Positions 46,682 to 56,226 are shown, counted from the stretch's first letter. The stretch is DNA of 64,000 bases from G963668605 sp963793625 (GCA_963793625.1 CAWCAT010000020.1:434001-498000); one strand, 5' to 3'. Translations and numbers: made by a program. Notes: generated by a model from the letters alone, not told the origin.

Positions 46682-47188
46682 ATGAAAGTCAGTGCCCAGG
46701 AGGAATACGGCCTTCGCTGCCTGCTCCACATGGCAAGATGTGGAGATCACGAAAGCCTCAGCATACCGGAAATCAGCCGGGCAGAGGGATTGTCAATCCC
46801 GAATGTGGCTAAGCTCATGCGCCTGCTTCGTCTCGCAGGATTCGTCGAGAGCGCCCGCGGTCAAGCGGGGGGTTACACCCTGTCACGGCCGGCTGAAAAA
46901 ATAACCATATCGGAGGTCTTGGAAGCACTCGGAGGACGCTTCTACAGTTCAAGTTACTGCGAACGTCACGCCGGAATTGAGAAAGTGTGTAACCACAATA
47001 GTGACTGCTCCATTCGTGCGCTGTGGAGTTCGATGCAGAACGCAATGGATAGTCTGCTCGGCAAGACCACGTTGAAGGACCTGATTACGTCCGAAGTTGA
47101 AATGAATCGTTGGATTAGTATTCAACCCACCCCCCTCGCCCAGTTCGGAGCTGCAGCAAGCGGGGCCGACTCGACCGCTCGTCATTAA
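46682..47188 (+). CDS. Rrf2-family transcriptional regulator
   Basis: ATG 46682 (MKVSAQEEYGLRCLLHMARC) matches the usual Rrf2 start; the frame opens at 46658. Winged helix: LSIPEISRAEGLSIPNVAKLMRLLRLAGFVESARGQAGGYTLSRP. Three cysteines at 93, 103 and 109 (YCERHAGIEKVCNHNSDC) lie where IscR/NsrR-type proteins ligate an Fe-S cluster, with wider than usual C-x9-C-x5-C spacing. Probably a redox, NO or iron-sulphur responsive repressor. Lies 92 bases before the radical SAM gene. Confidence 0.92.
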   Translation: MKVSAQEEYGLRCLLHMARCGDHESLSIPEISRAEGLSIPNVAKLMRLLRLAGFVESARGQAGGYTLSRPAEKITISEVLEALGGRFYSSSYCERHAGIEKVCNHNSDCSIRALWSSMQNAMDSLLGKTTLKDLITSEVEMNRWISIQPTPLAQFGAAASGADSTARH

Positions 47189-47280
47189 GTCCAGGCCAGA
47201 TTTCATCGACGCCCCAATATCCGCTCACAGGCGGGTAGTTGGGGCGTCCGACTTTTAGGGGAGAGATAATAAGGGTAGGT

Positions 47281-48297
47281 ATGACGACCCTGTCTGATCT
47301 CTTAGCGGAACGGGTACGTGAAGCGGACCTGTACGAAACGATTGAACGTGGACGCCTGCGCTGCTTTGCCTGCGGACATTGCTGTCCCATCGCAGAAGGG
47401 CAAGCCGGCGTCTGCAAAGTACGCTTCCACAAAGATGGGAAGCTGTACGCCCCATGGGGCTACGTCGCCAGCACGCAGATTGACCCCATCGAGAAAAAGC
47501 CTTTCTTCCATGTCAACCCCGGCACAGACGCCTTCAGCTTTGGCATGCTTGGCTGTGACCTGCACTGCGGTTACTGCCAGAACTGGGAAACTTCCCAGGC
47601 TCTTCGCGACGTCAACGCCGACTCGCTGCCGCATGCCGCTACGCCCGAACAGTTAGTGCGCGCGGCATTGTTAAGCCAATCCGGCGCAGTTATAAGTACT
47701 TACAATGAACCACTCATTACGGCCGAGTGGGGCGTGGCCGTTTTCCGTGAGGCAAAAGCACACGGGTTACTAACTGGTTTTGTCTCGAACGGCAACGCCA
47801 CACCCCAGGTGCTCGATTACATACGTCCCTGGACAGACCTGTATAAGGTCGACTTAAAAAGCTTCGACGACCGGCATTACCGCCAGCTCGGCGGGCGGCT
47901 CCAGCCGATTCTCGACAGCATCCGGCTCATCCACGAGATGGGCTTCTGGCTCGAAATCGTCACCCTCGTGATCCCCGGCTTCAACGATTCACCGGAAGAG
48001 CTAACCAGCATGGCGGAATTCCTTGCCGGAATCTCATGCGATATTCCGTGGCATTTAACGGCATTCCATCCGGATTACAAGATGCTGGACACCGACCGCA
48101 CCCCGCTGCACACGATCCAGCGTGGCTTGCAGATCGGCGTCAAAGCCGGCCTGCGCTACGTTTACGGCGGCAACCTGCCCGGCGCGGATGGCGATATGGA
48201 GAACACGCGCTGCCCTTCGTGCAAATTGACACTGATTCGGCGCTTCGGATTTCGTATCCTTGAGAACGTGATAGGTGACGGCGGCCTCTGTCCATAG
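47281..48297 (+). CDS. amrS: AmmeMemoRadiSam-type radical SAM enzyme
   Basis: ATG 47281 with GGGAGAG upstream (the frame opens at 47239). Radical SAM motif CDLHCGYC is at 92-99; an N-terminal cysteine group (CFACGHCC at 28-35 and C45) and the C-terminal CPSCK could bind extra metal. Blocks LYAPWGYVASTQIDPIEKKP, STYNEPLITAEWG and TDLYKVDLKSFDDRHYRQLGG are typical of AmrS, a PflA-like enzyme normally linked to MEMO1 and AMMECR1 genes. Those partners are not in this window. The reaction is unknown. Possibly regulated by the Rrf2 protein upstream. Confidence 0.93.
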   Translation: MTTLSDLLAERVREADLYETIERGRLRCFACGHCCPIAEGQAGVCKVRFHKDGKLYAPWGYVASTQIDPIEKKPFFHVNPGTDAFSFGMLGCDLHCGYCQNWETSQALRDVNADSLPHAATPEQLVRAALLSQSGAVISTYNEPLITAEWGVAVFREAKAHGLLTGFVSNGNATPQVLDYIRPWTDLYKVDLKSFDDRHYRQLGGRLQPILDSIRLIHEMGFWLEIVTLVIPGFNDSPEELTSMAEFLAGISCDIPWHLTAFHPDYKMLDTDRTPLHTIQRGLQIGVKAGLRYVYGGNLPGADGDMENTRCPSCKLTLIRRFGFRILENVIGDGGLCP

Positions 48298-48343
48298 TGC
48301 GGCACAAAGGTACCCGGCATCTGGAACGCATAGGGAGAACGAA

Positions 48344-49198
48344 TTGAGATTCAAGCGCCTTACGCTGTGCGTAATCGCACTCGGAATGACGTGTAGCTGC
48401 GCGAAACCCAAACCACAGCCGATCATCGTCGGGTCCAAGGACTCGTCGGCGCAGATGGTGCTGGCCGAAACAATTGCCCAGCATATCGAGAAGAAACTCG
48501 GACAACCTGTCGAGCGGCACCTGAATATGGGAACGGCGCGCAACGCGCACGAGGCACTGATCTCTTCTCAAATCGACCTGTACCCGGAGGATATCGCGGC
48601 GGCACGCACCACCATCTTCCGCATGGAACCGACCAAAGATCCTGCGATCGCGCTGGAAAGCGTCAAGCAGGAGTACCAGCGCCAGCACCTGGAATGGGTC
48701 ACCAGCCTGGGCTTCGAGAACACCTTCGCGCTGGTCGTCACCGACGAGTACGCCAGGGAACACAAGCTCGCATCCCTGAGCGACGCCGCTGCGAAAGACG
48801 GCTGGAAGCTGGCGGCAAGCATCGACTTCCTGGACCGGGGCGATGGCTATGGCGCGCTGCAGCGGGCCTACAAGCTTTCCTTCGGCGCTCCGCCAAACAC
48901 GACCGATCGAAAGAGCGCCTACACGGCACTGGCTGAATATAAGGTAACGATGCTGGCCGGCTCGATGGCTGACGGCGCGCTGGCCGGCACCGGTCTGCGA
49001 GCGCTGCAGGACGACAAATCCGCGTTCGGCCCTTCTACCGCCGGCATCGTCGCGCGCGGCGAAAGGCTCGAGCAGGTACCCGGCTTGCGGGCTGCCCTGC
49101 AGGAGCTTTCGGGCAGGTTCAGACTGGAAACCCTGCGCGCCATGAGCGCCGCAGTCGATCGCGGCGCTTCGATGCAACGGTGGCCGCTGATTTTTTGA
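48344..49198 (+). CDS. OpuAC-like substrate-binding lipoprotein
   Basis: TTG 48344 with AGGGAG upstream gives a lipoprotein signal (RFKRLTLCVIALGMTCSC; Cys19). The body is a periplasmic type II binding fold: IIVGSKDSSAQMVLAETIAQHIEKKLG, LISSQIDLYPEDIAAA, LASLSDAAAKDGWKL, TMLAGSMADGALAG. This matches the glycine-betaine/choline-type (OpuAC) family. No permease or ATPase is adjacent, so it depends on partners elsewhere or acts as a sensor. Just downstream of amrS (46 bases). Confidence 0.88.
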   Translation: MRFKRLTLCVIALGMTCSCAKPKPQPIIVGSKDSSAQMVLAETIAQHIEKKLGQPVERHLNMGTARNAHEALISSQIDLYPEDIAAARTTIFRMEPTKDPAIALESVKQEYQRQHLEWVTSLGFENTFALVVTDEYAREHKLASLSDAAAKDGWKLAASIDFLDRGDGYGALQRAYKLSFGAPPNTTDRKSAYTALAEYKVTMLAGSMADGALAGTGLRALQDDKSAFGPSTAGIVARGERLEQVPGLRAALQELSGRFRLETLRAMSAAVDRGASMQRWPLIF

Positions 49199-49249
49199 AA
49201 GCGAAATAGCGTTCGCGCTGATATACTGGCTTTGTTCGCGCAGTTAGAT

Positions 49250-49430
49250 ATTTGACAACCTTCACCAGCGGGCGAGGAATCATAGGAAGGCGGTTTGAAT
49301 CCGCCACTGCCCCGCAACTGTAATCGGCAAAGAAATGGCCGCGTCGTCACTGCGAAAGTGGGAAGGCGACGCACCCGATCCCCGGGAAAAGCCACGCCGT
49401 GAGTCAGGAGACAGATTCCTTGCTGGATGT
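49250..49430 (+). ncRNA. Cobalamin (B12) riboswitch
   Basis: Contains the conserved core: GGCGG..GAATCCGCCACTG then CCCCGCAACTGTAATCGG (B12 box and junction), a CACTGCGAAAGTGGGAAGG stem-loop, and the closing GAGTCAGGAGACAG (the CAGGAGAC box). It lies immediately before the BtuB-like gene (ATG 49458), as expected of a riboswitch repressing B12 uptake when adenosylcobalamin is plentiful. Edges are approximate. Confidence 0.92.
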
Positions 49431-49457
49431 GTGACGCGTTCCGTGGGAGAACGTCTC

Positions 49458-51686
49458 ATGACCAAACTATCACCCTATTTCCTTTTCCTTTCGTGCTCGC
49501 TCCTGTCTGCTCAGCAAACAGGAGTGGAAGGCACTATTCTCGACCCCTCTGGCCGCCGTCTGCGCGGCGCGGAGGTGGAATGCGCCGGGTCGACGGCAAC
49601 CACCGGCTTCGACGGAGTCTTCCGTTTCCTGGCCAACGCTTGCGAAGCCAAAATCAGCGCCGCCGGATTTGAACCCGTCACGCAAAAACTGAGCTCGGGC
49701 ACCCCCGCCAAGATCGATTTAAAGCTGGCGGGCGTCACCGAACGCATCATAATCAGCGCCACACGCGCCGAAATTCCAGTCGAAGAGACCGGCGTCGCGG
49801 CAAATGTGGTCACGCGCAACGAATTGGCACTGAGGCAATTTCCCGCAGTCGCCGACGTACTGCGCGAAATTCCCGGCATGATCGTCAATAAGAGCGGACG
49901 GGCCGGCGGTTTGACGTCCCTCTTCACGCGCGGCTCCCAGAGTAACGCGACCCTCGTACTGCTCGACGGCATGCCGATCAACGATCCCGGCGGCTCGATC
50001 GACTTCTCGCACTGGTATGCAAGCGCGCTCGATCGCGTCGAAGTAGTGCGCGCTCCGCAAAGCGTGCTGTTCGGCGCCGAAGCCTCGGCCGGCGTAATCC
50101 AGATGTTCTCCCGCCGCGGCGATGTCGAAAACAAACGCCCGCACGGCGAATTCAGCTATGAGCGCGGCAGCTTCCAAACCGATCGCTGGACCGCCAATCT
50201 CAACGGCGGCAGCGGCGAAAAGCTCGACTATTCCCTCGACGCCGAACAACTCCACACCGTCGGCGAATTCCAGAACGACCACTACCGCAACACCAGCGGC
50301 GGCGTGAATCTCGGCTACCGCTTCTCTCCGTCCACCCAGTTGCGCGGCATCGTCCGCACAATCGATACGACGCACGGCGTACCAGGGCAGGTCGCATACG
50401 GCCTGATCGATACGGACGCTTATTCGACGAACCGCAACTCGACAGTAAGCGTCCGGCTCGATGACGCGCGCGGCCGCCGCTATCTGCAAAGCGCTTCCTT
50501 CGGCTATCACCGCGGGCGCGAGGTCTATACCGATCTGCAGATGAACGGTCCCTACGACGTGGCGCTGCTGCTGCGCGACGTGAACACGCCGATCCAACGC
50601 GTCTATCGCGAGGCCATTCTCGATCCGCGCAATCTGCCGGCCACCATCCCGGCCGGCACGCGCATTTCGAAATCGTCGAACCTGCTCTATCCCGGCGACG
50701 CGCCGTTCGTAACCGAGCTCTCCCGCGCACGCGCCGATTATCAGGGCACCCTCGCCCATCAGGGCGGCTCCTTCGTTTTCGGCTACACTTTCGAACGCCA
50801 ATCCGGCGTAATTTCCGCGCTCGATGTCGATCGCAACAAGCACGGCTTCTTCGCCCTCGAACAGTACTCCATCGGCCGCCGCATCTTCCTCTCTGGCGGA
50901 CTCCGCGCAGAAAACAGCAGCGTCTTCGGCACAAAAGTAGCCCCACGCGGCGCAGCCAGTTTCCTGCTCTTCGGCGAAAAAGGCATCTTCTCTTCCACCT
51001 TCTTCCGCCTCAGCGCCGGACGCGGCATCGTCGAGCCCAGCCTGGTCCAGAACTTCGCCAAGGAATTCTACTACGTGGGCAACCCCAACCTGCGCCTCGA
51101 AAAGACCAACAGCTATGAAGCCGGCCTCGTCCAGGAGTGGTTCGGCCGCCGCCTGCGCACCGAAGCCTCGGCCTTCTGGAACAGCTACCACGATCTGATC
51201 TCCTTCGTTTCCCTGCCCCCGCCCACCTGGGGCAGCTGGGACAACATCGGCGCAAGCTGGGCCAAGGGCCTCGAGTTCTCCAGCCGTCTGAAGCTCGCGA
51301 AATTCGTCACCCTGAACGGCGCATACACGCTGCTCTACACGCGCATCACGAGTTCCACCCAGCCCACCAGTCTCACCCTCGGCATCGGGCAGGAACTGAC
51401 CCGCCGTCCGAAAAATTCCGGTTCGCTCTCCGTCTCCGTCGCCCCCCGCCGCTGGTGGCTGGTCGCCGGAGCGGGCATGGTTGGCGAGCGCCAGGACAAC
51501 GACTTCCTGGGCGTCACCCGCAACTCCGCTTACCAGAATGTCTATGCGGGCGGCGGCTTCCGCCTGAACCGCCATCTGACGCCGTTCCTGCGCGCGGAGA
51601 ACCTGCTCAACGCGCGCTATGAAGAGGCGCTCGGCTACTCCAGCCTGTCGCGCAGCATACGAGGCGGATTGAAAGTGGCATGGTAG
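49458..51686 (+). CDS. btuB: TonB-dependent cobalamin receptor, BtuB-like
   Basis: ATG 49458 (MTKLSPYFLFLSCSLLSA) gives a signal peptide; the frame opens earlier, inside the riboswitch. An N-terminal regulatory-like Ig domain (VEGTILDPSGRRLRGAEV) precedes the plug (ISATRAEIPVEETGVAANVVT... VLREIPGMIVNKSGRAGG... NATLVLLDGMPINDPGG... SVLFGAEASAGVIQMFS) and a 22-strand-type barrel ending SIRGGLKVAW. About 742 residues. The upstream cobalamin riboswitch and downstream btuFDC strongly indicate B12/corrinoid uptake across the outer membrane. Its stop overlaps btuF. Confidence 0.9.
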   Translation: MTKLSPYFLFLSCSLLSAQQTGVEGTILDPSGRRLRGAEVECAGSTATTGFDGVFRFLANACEAKISAAGFEPVTQKLSSGTPAKIDLKLAGVTERIIISATRAEIPVEETGVAANVVTRNELALRQFPAVADVLREIPGMIVNKSGRAGGLTSLFTRGSQSNATLVLLDGMPINDPGGSIDFSHWYASALDRVEVVRAPQSVLFGAEASAGVIQMFSRRGDVENKRPHGEFSYERGSFQTDRWTANLNGGSGEKLDYSLDAEQLHTVGEFQNDHYRNTSGGVNLGYRFSPSTQLRGIVRTIDTTHGVPGQVAYGLIDTDAYSTNRNSTVSVRLDDARGRRYLQSASFGYHRGREVYTDLQMNGPYDVALLLRDVNTPIQRVYREAILDPRNLPATIPAGTRISKSSNLLYPGDAPFVTELSRARADYQGTLAHQGGSFVFGYTFERQSGVISALDVDRNKHGFFALEQYSIGRRIFLSGGLRAENSSVFGTKVAPRGAASFLLFGEKGIFSSTFFRLSAGRGIVEPSLVQNFAKEFYYVGNPNLRLEKTNSYEAGLVQEWFGRRLRTEASAFWNSYHDLISFVSLPPPTWGSWDNIGASWAKGLEFSSRLKLAKFVTLNGAYTLLYTRITSSTQPTSLTLGIGQELTRRPKNSGSLSVSVAPRRWWLVAGAGMVGERQDNDFLGVTRNSAYQNVYAGGGFRLNRHLTPFLRAENLLNARYEEALGYSSLSRSIRGGLKVAW

Positions 51687-52517
51687 CCTTACTCGCACTC
51701 CTGTTCTTTTTCGCGGCTCCGGGGCGGATTGTATCCACCGCCCCGGCCGCCACCGAAATCCTCTACGCCCTCGGCCTCGGCGATAAAGTCGTGGGCGTCA
51801 CGCAGTACTGCAACTATCCACCCGACGCCCAGAAAAAGCCGCGTATCGGGACCTTCCTCCAGCCGAATCTCGAGATCATTCTGGGCCTTCGCCCCGAACT
51901 GGTCATCATCCAGAAAAACCCCGTGCGCCTCGCCGAGCGACTCCAGGGCCTGGGCCTCAAAACAGTCGAAGTCGATCAGCCGGACCTCGCCGGCCTCTAC
52001 GATTCCATCCAGCGCATGGGCCTCGCCGCAGGCGTGCCGCAGCAGGCCAAAACCCTCGAAGCCCAGATCCGCAAAGACCTCGAAGCCATCCGCAAACGCA
52101 CCGCAGGCCGTCCCGCCCAGGCGCATGATGTTCATCATCGGGCGCAACCCCAACAGCATCGACGGACTCGTTGCCGTCGGCTCCAGAAGTTACCTGAATG
52201 AGCTGCTGACCATCGCCGGAGGCAAGAACGTCTTCGGCGACGCCTCCGCCCCCTATCCCAAAGTCGGCATGGAAGAAATCCTCTCGCGCGATCCCGAAGT
52301 CATCATCGACATGGGCGACATGGCCACGACGGCCGGCGTAACCGAGGCCCAAAAACGCGCCGTGGTCGCGCTCTGGGGCAAGTACCCGATGGTCTCCGCC
52401 GTGAGGCAGAAACGGGTCTTCGCCGTGGCCTCTGATATCTACGTAGTGCCCGGCCCGCGCGTAGTCGACGCGGCGCGCGAGTTTGCACGCATGCTGCATC
52501 CGGAGGCGGGCTTCTGA
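51680..52517 (+). pseudogene. btuF: Cobalamin-binding periplasmic protein BtuF-like, one frameshift
   Basis: ATG 51680 overlaps the btuB stop by 7 bases. Signal peptide (MVALLALLFFFAAPGRI), then the BtuF/FecB fold: IVSTAPAATEILYALGLGDKVVGVTQYC, RPELVIIQKN. At about 52115 the frame changes and continues MMFIIGRNPNSIDGLVAVGS, YLNELLTIAGGKNVF, PEVIIDMGDM to 52517, giving a normal 270-residue protein. A one-base error near 52115-52130 explains it. Delivers corrinoid to the BtuCD transporter. Confidence 0.82.
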
Positions 52518-52546
52518 GCAGAGCGTTCACGCTGCGCGACGCGGGC

Positions 52547-53284
52547 ATGCAATACAACGGCGTCCCTGTGCTGCGCGACGTCACGCTCGAGTTTTCCAAG
52601 CCCGAAATGGTCGCGGTCGTCGGCCCGAACGGCGCGGGTAAATCCACGCTCCTGGGCATCATGGCCGGCTTGCGCCACGAGTTCAGCGGCCAGTGCGCTT
52701 ACGGCGGCATCGACGTCCGCAAGTGGCGCCGCCGCGATTTCGCAAAAGAAGTCTCGTTCGTTCCGCAGAGCCTGCGCCTGGAGTTCCCCTTCAGCGCGGA
52801 GCAAGTCGTCCTGATGGGCCGCACCCCACACGGCGACGGACTCTTCGAATCCGATGCGGACCGCGCGGCCGTCGAGCAGGCCATGCTCCAGACCGATACC
52901 CTGCCCTTCCGCGCGCGCGACTTCCGCAGTCTGAGCGGTGGCGAACGGCAGCGCGTCGTGCTGGCCTCCGCACTGGCGCAGCATCCCACGACCTTGCTGC
53001 TCGATGAGCCGACGACCTTCCTCGATCTGAAGCACCAGATCTCGATCTACCGCATCCTGCGCGAACAGACCAGCAAGGGCATTCTGGCGATTGCGGTGAC
53101 GCACGACCTGAACCTGGCGGCGGCGTTTTCCGACCGTGTCGTGATTCTGCAGGACGGCTGCGTGGTGGCCGATGCGCCGCCCGCCGAAGTGATCACGGAA
53201 GCGACCCTGAAACGCGTGTTCGGCGTCGAAGCCTGCATTGCCAAGGGTCCGGAAGGCCGTCCGTGGGTGGTCTATGGGGGTTAA
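52547..53284 (+). CDS. btuD: ABC transporter ATPase BtuD-like
   Basis: Walker A GPNGAGKST at 26-34 counting from ATG 52547, Q-loop FVPQSLRLEF, signature LSGGERQRVVLASAL, Walker B TLLLDEPTTFLD and H-switch VTHDLN are all present. Starting at 52547 drops the usual first beta-strand; upstream in frame the sequence FTLRDAGMQYNGVPVL fits it, and the only candidate codon there is CTG 52514, which overlaps the btuF stop as CTGA. A CTG start or an altered ATG is possible. Couples ATP hydrolysis to B12 import with btuC. Confidence 0.92.
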   Translation: MQYNGVPVLRDVTLEFSKPEMVAVVGPNGAGKSTLLGIMAGLRHEFSGQCAYGGIDVRKWRRRDFAKEVSFVPQSLRLEFPFSAEQVVLMGRTPHGDGLFESDADRAAVEQAMLQTDTLPFRARDFRSLSGGERQRVVLASALAQHPTTLLLDEPTTFLDLKHQISIYRILREQTSKGILAIAVTHDLNLAAAFSDRVVILQDGCVVADAPPAEVITEATLKRVFGVEACIAKGPEGRPWVVYGG

Positions 53285-54276
53285 AACGCGTGACCGGCCG
53301 GCGGCTGTTGCTGTTGACCGGGATCTCTGCCGCCGTGATGCTGGCGACCGCGCTGCTGACCCCGCTGATAGGCTCGTCGCACGTCGATTACAGCCGCGCA
53401 CTGGCGGGCCTGTCGCCGGACCGCGAAATCCTGTTCTTCGCACGCATCCCGCGCGTGTTGCTTTCCTTGCTGGCGGGCGGCGGACTGGCCGTGGCGGGCG
53501 TGCTCTTCCAGGCGTTGCTGCGCGATGCGCTGGCGACTCCGTTCACGCTCGGCGTATCGAGCGGCGCGTCCCTGGGCGCGGTGCTGGCGATCTGCCTCGG
53601 GTGGACAAGCCTGGGCCCGTTCCCGGCGACCTGGGCCTCGGCCTTCGTCGGCTCGGGCGTGGTCCTGATGATGGTGCTGGCGATTGCGTCCGAGAAGCGC
53701 CGCATGTCTTCGTTCACGCTGCTGCTGAGCGGGACGACGATCAACAGCATCAGCATGGCGGGCATCATGTTCCTGCAATACCTTTCGACGTTCGGCCAGA
53801 GTTTCGCGATCGTGCGCTGGCTGATGGGCGGCATCGAATCCGTGGATTACGGGACGCTGGGCTGGCTGGCCGCAATCGTACTGCCCGTAACGGGAGTGCT
53901 CTTCTGGCGCTCGCGCGACTGGAACCTGCTGGCCGTAGGCGAAGACTGGGCCGCCGCCCGAGGCGTCTCGACCTCGCGCATCCTGCTCGTAGGCTACCTC
54001 GCCGGCTCCTTCCTGACCGCCTCCATCACCGCCCTCACCGGCCCCATAGGCTTCATAGGCCTGATCGTCCCCCACGCCCTGCGAATGAAACTGGGAGCCG
54101 ACCACCGCGTCCTGATCCCCTGCTCCTTCTTCATAGGAGCCGCCTTCCTGGCCATCTGCGACACCCTGTCCAGAACCGTCCTGAGCCCGATCGAAATTCC
54201 CGTAGGAGTAACCACCGCCATCTTGGGGGGCCCCGTCTTCATCTACCTACTAAGAGTCCGAGGAAGAATAACCTAA
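53263..54276 (+). CDS. btuC: ABC transporter permease BtuC-like
   Basis: FecCD/BtuC permease with about ten membrane helices (LLLLTGISAAVMLATALL, RIPRVLLSLLAGGGLAVAGVLFQALLRDALATPFTLGVSSGASLGAVLA, GPIGFIGLIVPHALRM, PCSFFIGAAFLAICDTLSRTV, IPVGVTTAILGGPVFIYLL), with the conserved G-rich cytoplasmic loop. GTG 53263 overlaps btuD by 22 bases; GTG 53290 is an alternative. From about 53860 it is near-identical to the fragment at 56290-56600, but the last about 90 bases differ at many synonymous sites. Those last bases use codons unlike the rest of the operon. Confidence 0.92.
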   Translation: MGGLWGLKRVTGRRLLLLTGISAAVMLATALLTPLIGSSHVDYSRALAGLSPDREILFFARIPRVLLSLLAGGGLAVAGVLFQALLRDALATPFTLGVSSGASLGAVLAICLGWTSLGPFPATWASAFVGSGVVLMMVLAIASEKRRMSSFTLLLSGTTINSISMAGIMFLQYLSTFGQSFAIVRWLMGGIESVDYGTLGWLAAIVLPVTGVLFWRSRDWNLLAVGEDWAAARGVSTSRILLVGYLAGSFLTASITALTGPIGFIGLIVPHALRMKLGADHRVLIPCSFFIGAAFLAICDTLSRTVLSPIEIPVGVTTAILGGPVFIYLLRVRGRIT

Positions 54277-54349
54277 ACAGATCCGGACAGCAGTCAGCTG
54301 CCGAAATAACAGCAAAACTTCAAAAATGGACGGGGGGTGGGACCCCGGT

Positions 54350-56226
54350 ATCGGGTCGAGTGACGGGGATTGCGCCCCGTCACCCTCCCACACCACCGGA
54401 CGTGCGGTTTTCCGCATCCGGCGGTTGAACCCAGCGGCTCTATGACGCCGCAAGATCGGATGGACATAAGAAAGCCATGGCGCCGCAGCATGGCGTTCGC
54501 TCAGCGCCGTGTGCAGACTCCGGTGCCCGCCAGCTGCCATGCTCCGCGACTGACTCGCCGCCACGCTCAGATGCGGCGCTCGTGAGCCCAAGCCGCCGTA
54601 GCGTTGCGCACCCGTCCTCGCGGTCGTGCCATCGCAACCAGAAGCATTTCCGAATGTGCCGTGCGAATCCAGCTCTCCAGCCGCGAAGATCGGTTCCGCG
54701 CTTCGGCCAGCCGGAAGTACCCCCACCAGCCTCGCACGTAGCGGTTCCAATCGTCGCGCAGTTGCGTTACTGGTGCGACTCGGCGCGCCTCGCCACATCT
54801 CCCGAACCTTCGCCTTGAATCGCTCCACACTCTCCGGCGCTATTCCGATCCGCTTCTTGCGGTCCAGTCGAAAGCCCAGGAACTTGCGTTCCCAGACCCT
54901 CCCCGTTCCGCTCTTGGCGGCATTCACCTTCAACCGCAGATGCTTCTCGATCCAGCCCTGTATCGAAGCCAGCGTCCGCTCCGCCGCCGCCTGACTGCCT
55001 ACGTAGATATTGCAGTCATCGGCATATCGGCAGAAGCGGTGCCCCCTCCGTCTCCAGTTCCTTATCGAGCGCGTCCAGGTAGATGTTGGCCAGCAGTGGT
55101 GACAGCGGTCCGCCTTGCGGCGTCCCTTCCACGCTGGCTTCCACCACCCCGTCCACCATCGCTCCCCGCCGCAGGTACTTCCCGATCAACTCCAACACCC
55201 GTTTGTCCCGGATCACTTCCGCGATCCGGCCCATCAGGATGTCGTGATTGACGTGGTCGAAGAACTTGGTGATGTCAATATCCACCACCCAGTCCTTCCC
55301 TCCCTGCGCATATTGCTGTGCGGCTCGCACGGCGTCCTGTGCGCTGCGCCCCGGCCGGAATCCGTAACTGTGCTCGCTGAATTGCGGATCGAAGATCGGC
55401 GTCAGCACTTGCAACAGCAGCTGCTGAATGAACCGGTCCTGTACCGTCGGGATGCCCAGCATCCGCGTGCCCCCGCTCGGCTTCGGTATCTCTACCCGCC
55501 TCACGGGGCTCGGAACGTAGGTCCCCTTCAGCAGTTTGTCTTTGAGTATCCACCAGTGCGCTTGAAGATGCGATTCCAGTTGCGCCGTCGTCATCCGGTC
55601 GATACCCGCCGCTCCCTGGTTGCGTTTCACCGCCTCCAGGGCCGTCCGCGTAGTTCTCGTCTGCTGACGACTGCTTCCATCAGACGTCTCGTACATTGCT
55701 CTCCGTCGAAAGGTTCGCGGAGCTCCGGCATCGTCTCGCCGCATTCAGGCTCGCCGCGGCTGCACCGCTTCTGCCCCTTGCGCTCCCGGGTTGGCAACCG
55801 TAGTTGTGGCGCCCGCGATTCGAGCTCGCTTATTGCGCCGGTCTCCAGTTCCTTCTCTAGCTCCGTTCTTTGGTTCTTCGGCCCTTCGCTCCACCGCCGT
55901 TACCGCGGCTTCTTCGCTACTACGGCCTCTGCTGACTTCTCCCCGCTCTCATCGGAGAGATCTCCCCAGGTAAGGTGCAGAATCTGTCCCCTCGTGCCGA
56001 CTGGCTCTACCTGATGCGTCTTGATGACCTTTGGGCTTCGCTGTTCAGAGCCAGCTTGCCGCCCGCACCCGGCCTCACTGCCAGTTCGTGTTCCTACGGT
56101 CGAGGGTTTGCTACCCGCTTCTTTCAGCTTCACCTCGCGGCTACGCCTTGCGTTTCGCTACGGTTGCCGTCATCGGCTCCGATTGGCTCCTTTCATCCAA
56201 TAAGATTCTGCCCATGCTGGGCACAC
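54350..56226 (-). mobile_element. Group II intron with maturase
   Basis: On the minus strand the 5' end is GTGTGCCCAGCATGGGC (first base 56226), matching the GTGYG start of bacterial group II introns. Domain V is recognisable at about 54425-54380 (GCCGGATGCGGAAAACCGCA and CGTCCGG), then a domain VI hairpin (GTGACGGGG...CCCCGTCAC) and a 3' end near 54350 (...CGACCCGAT). Length about 1.88 kb. The 5' exon carries a hairpin (CCGACC/GGTCGG) directly before the insertion point, as for class C introns that enter behind terminator-like stems. The reverse transcriptase inside is broken as given. Confidence 0.85.
54440..55696 (-). pseudogene. ltrA: Group II intron reverse transcriptase/maturase, frameshifted
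   Basis: ATG 55696 (MYETSDGSSRQQT). RT blocks: RNQGAAGIDRMTT, RRVEIPKPSGGTRMLGIPTVQDR, FSEHSYGFRPGRSA, VVDIDITKFFDHVNHD, EGTPQGGPLSPLLANIYLD; then, after a break at a CCCCC run near 55040, the active site RYADDCNIYVGS. RKFLGFRLDRKK and the group II maturase domain (YVRGWWGYFRLAEARNR) follow in other frames, ending PSDLAAS at 54440. Breaks near 55040, 54790, 54690 and 54500. RT activity is lost unless these are sequence errors. Confidence 0.85.

Noticed and set aside
49199..49250. Separate sRNA upstream of the riboswitch
   Set aside because: Only a weak GCGAA...TTCGC hairpin, more likely end of the lipoprotein transcript or promoter DNA.
49719..51698. 659-residue minus-strand ORF
   Set aside because: Antisense of btuB with no motifs; codon periodicity follows the plus strand.
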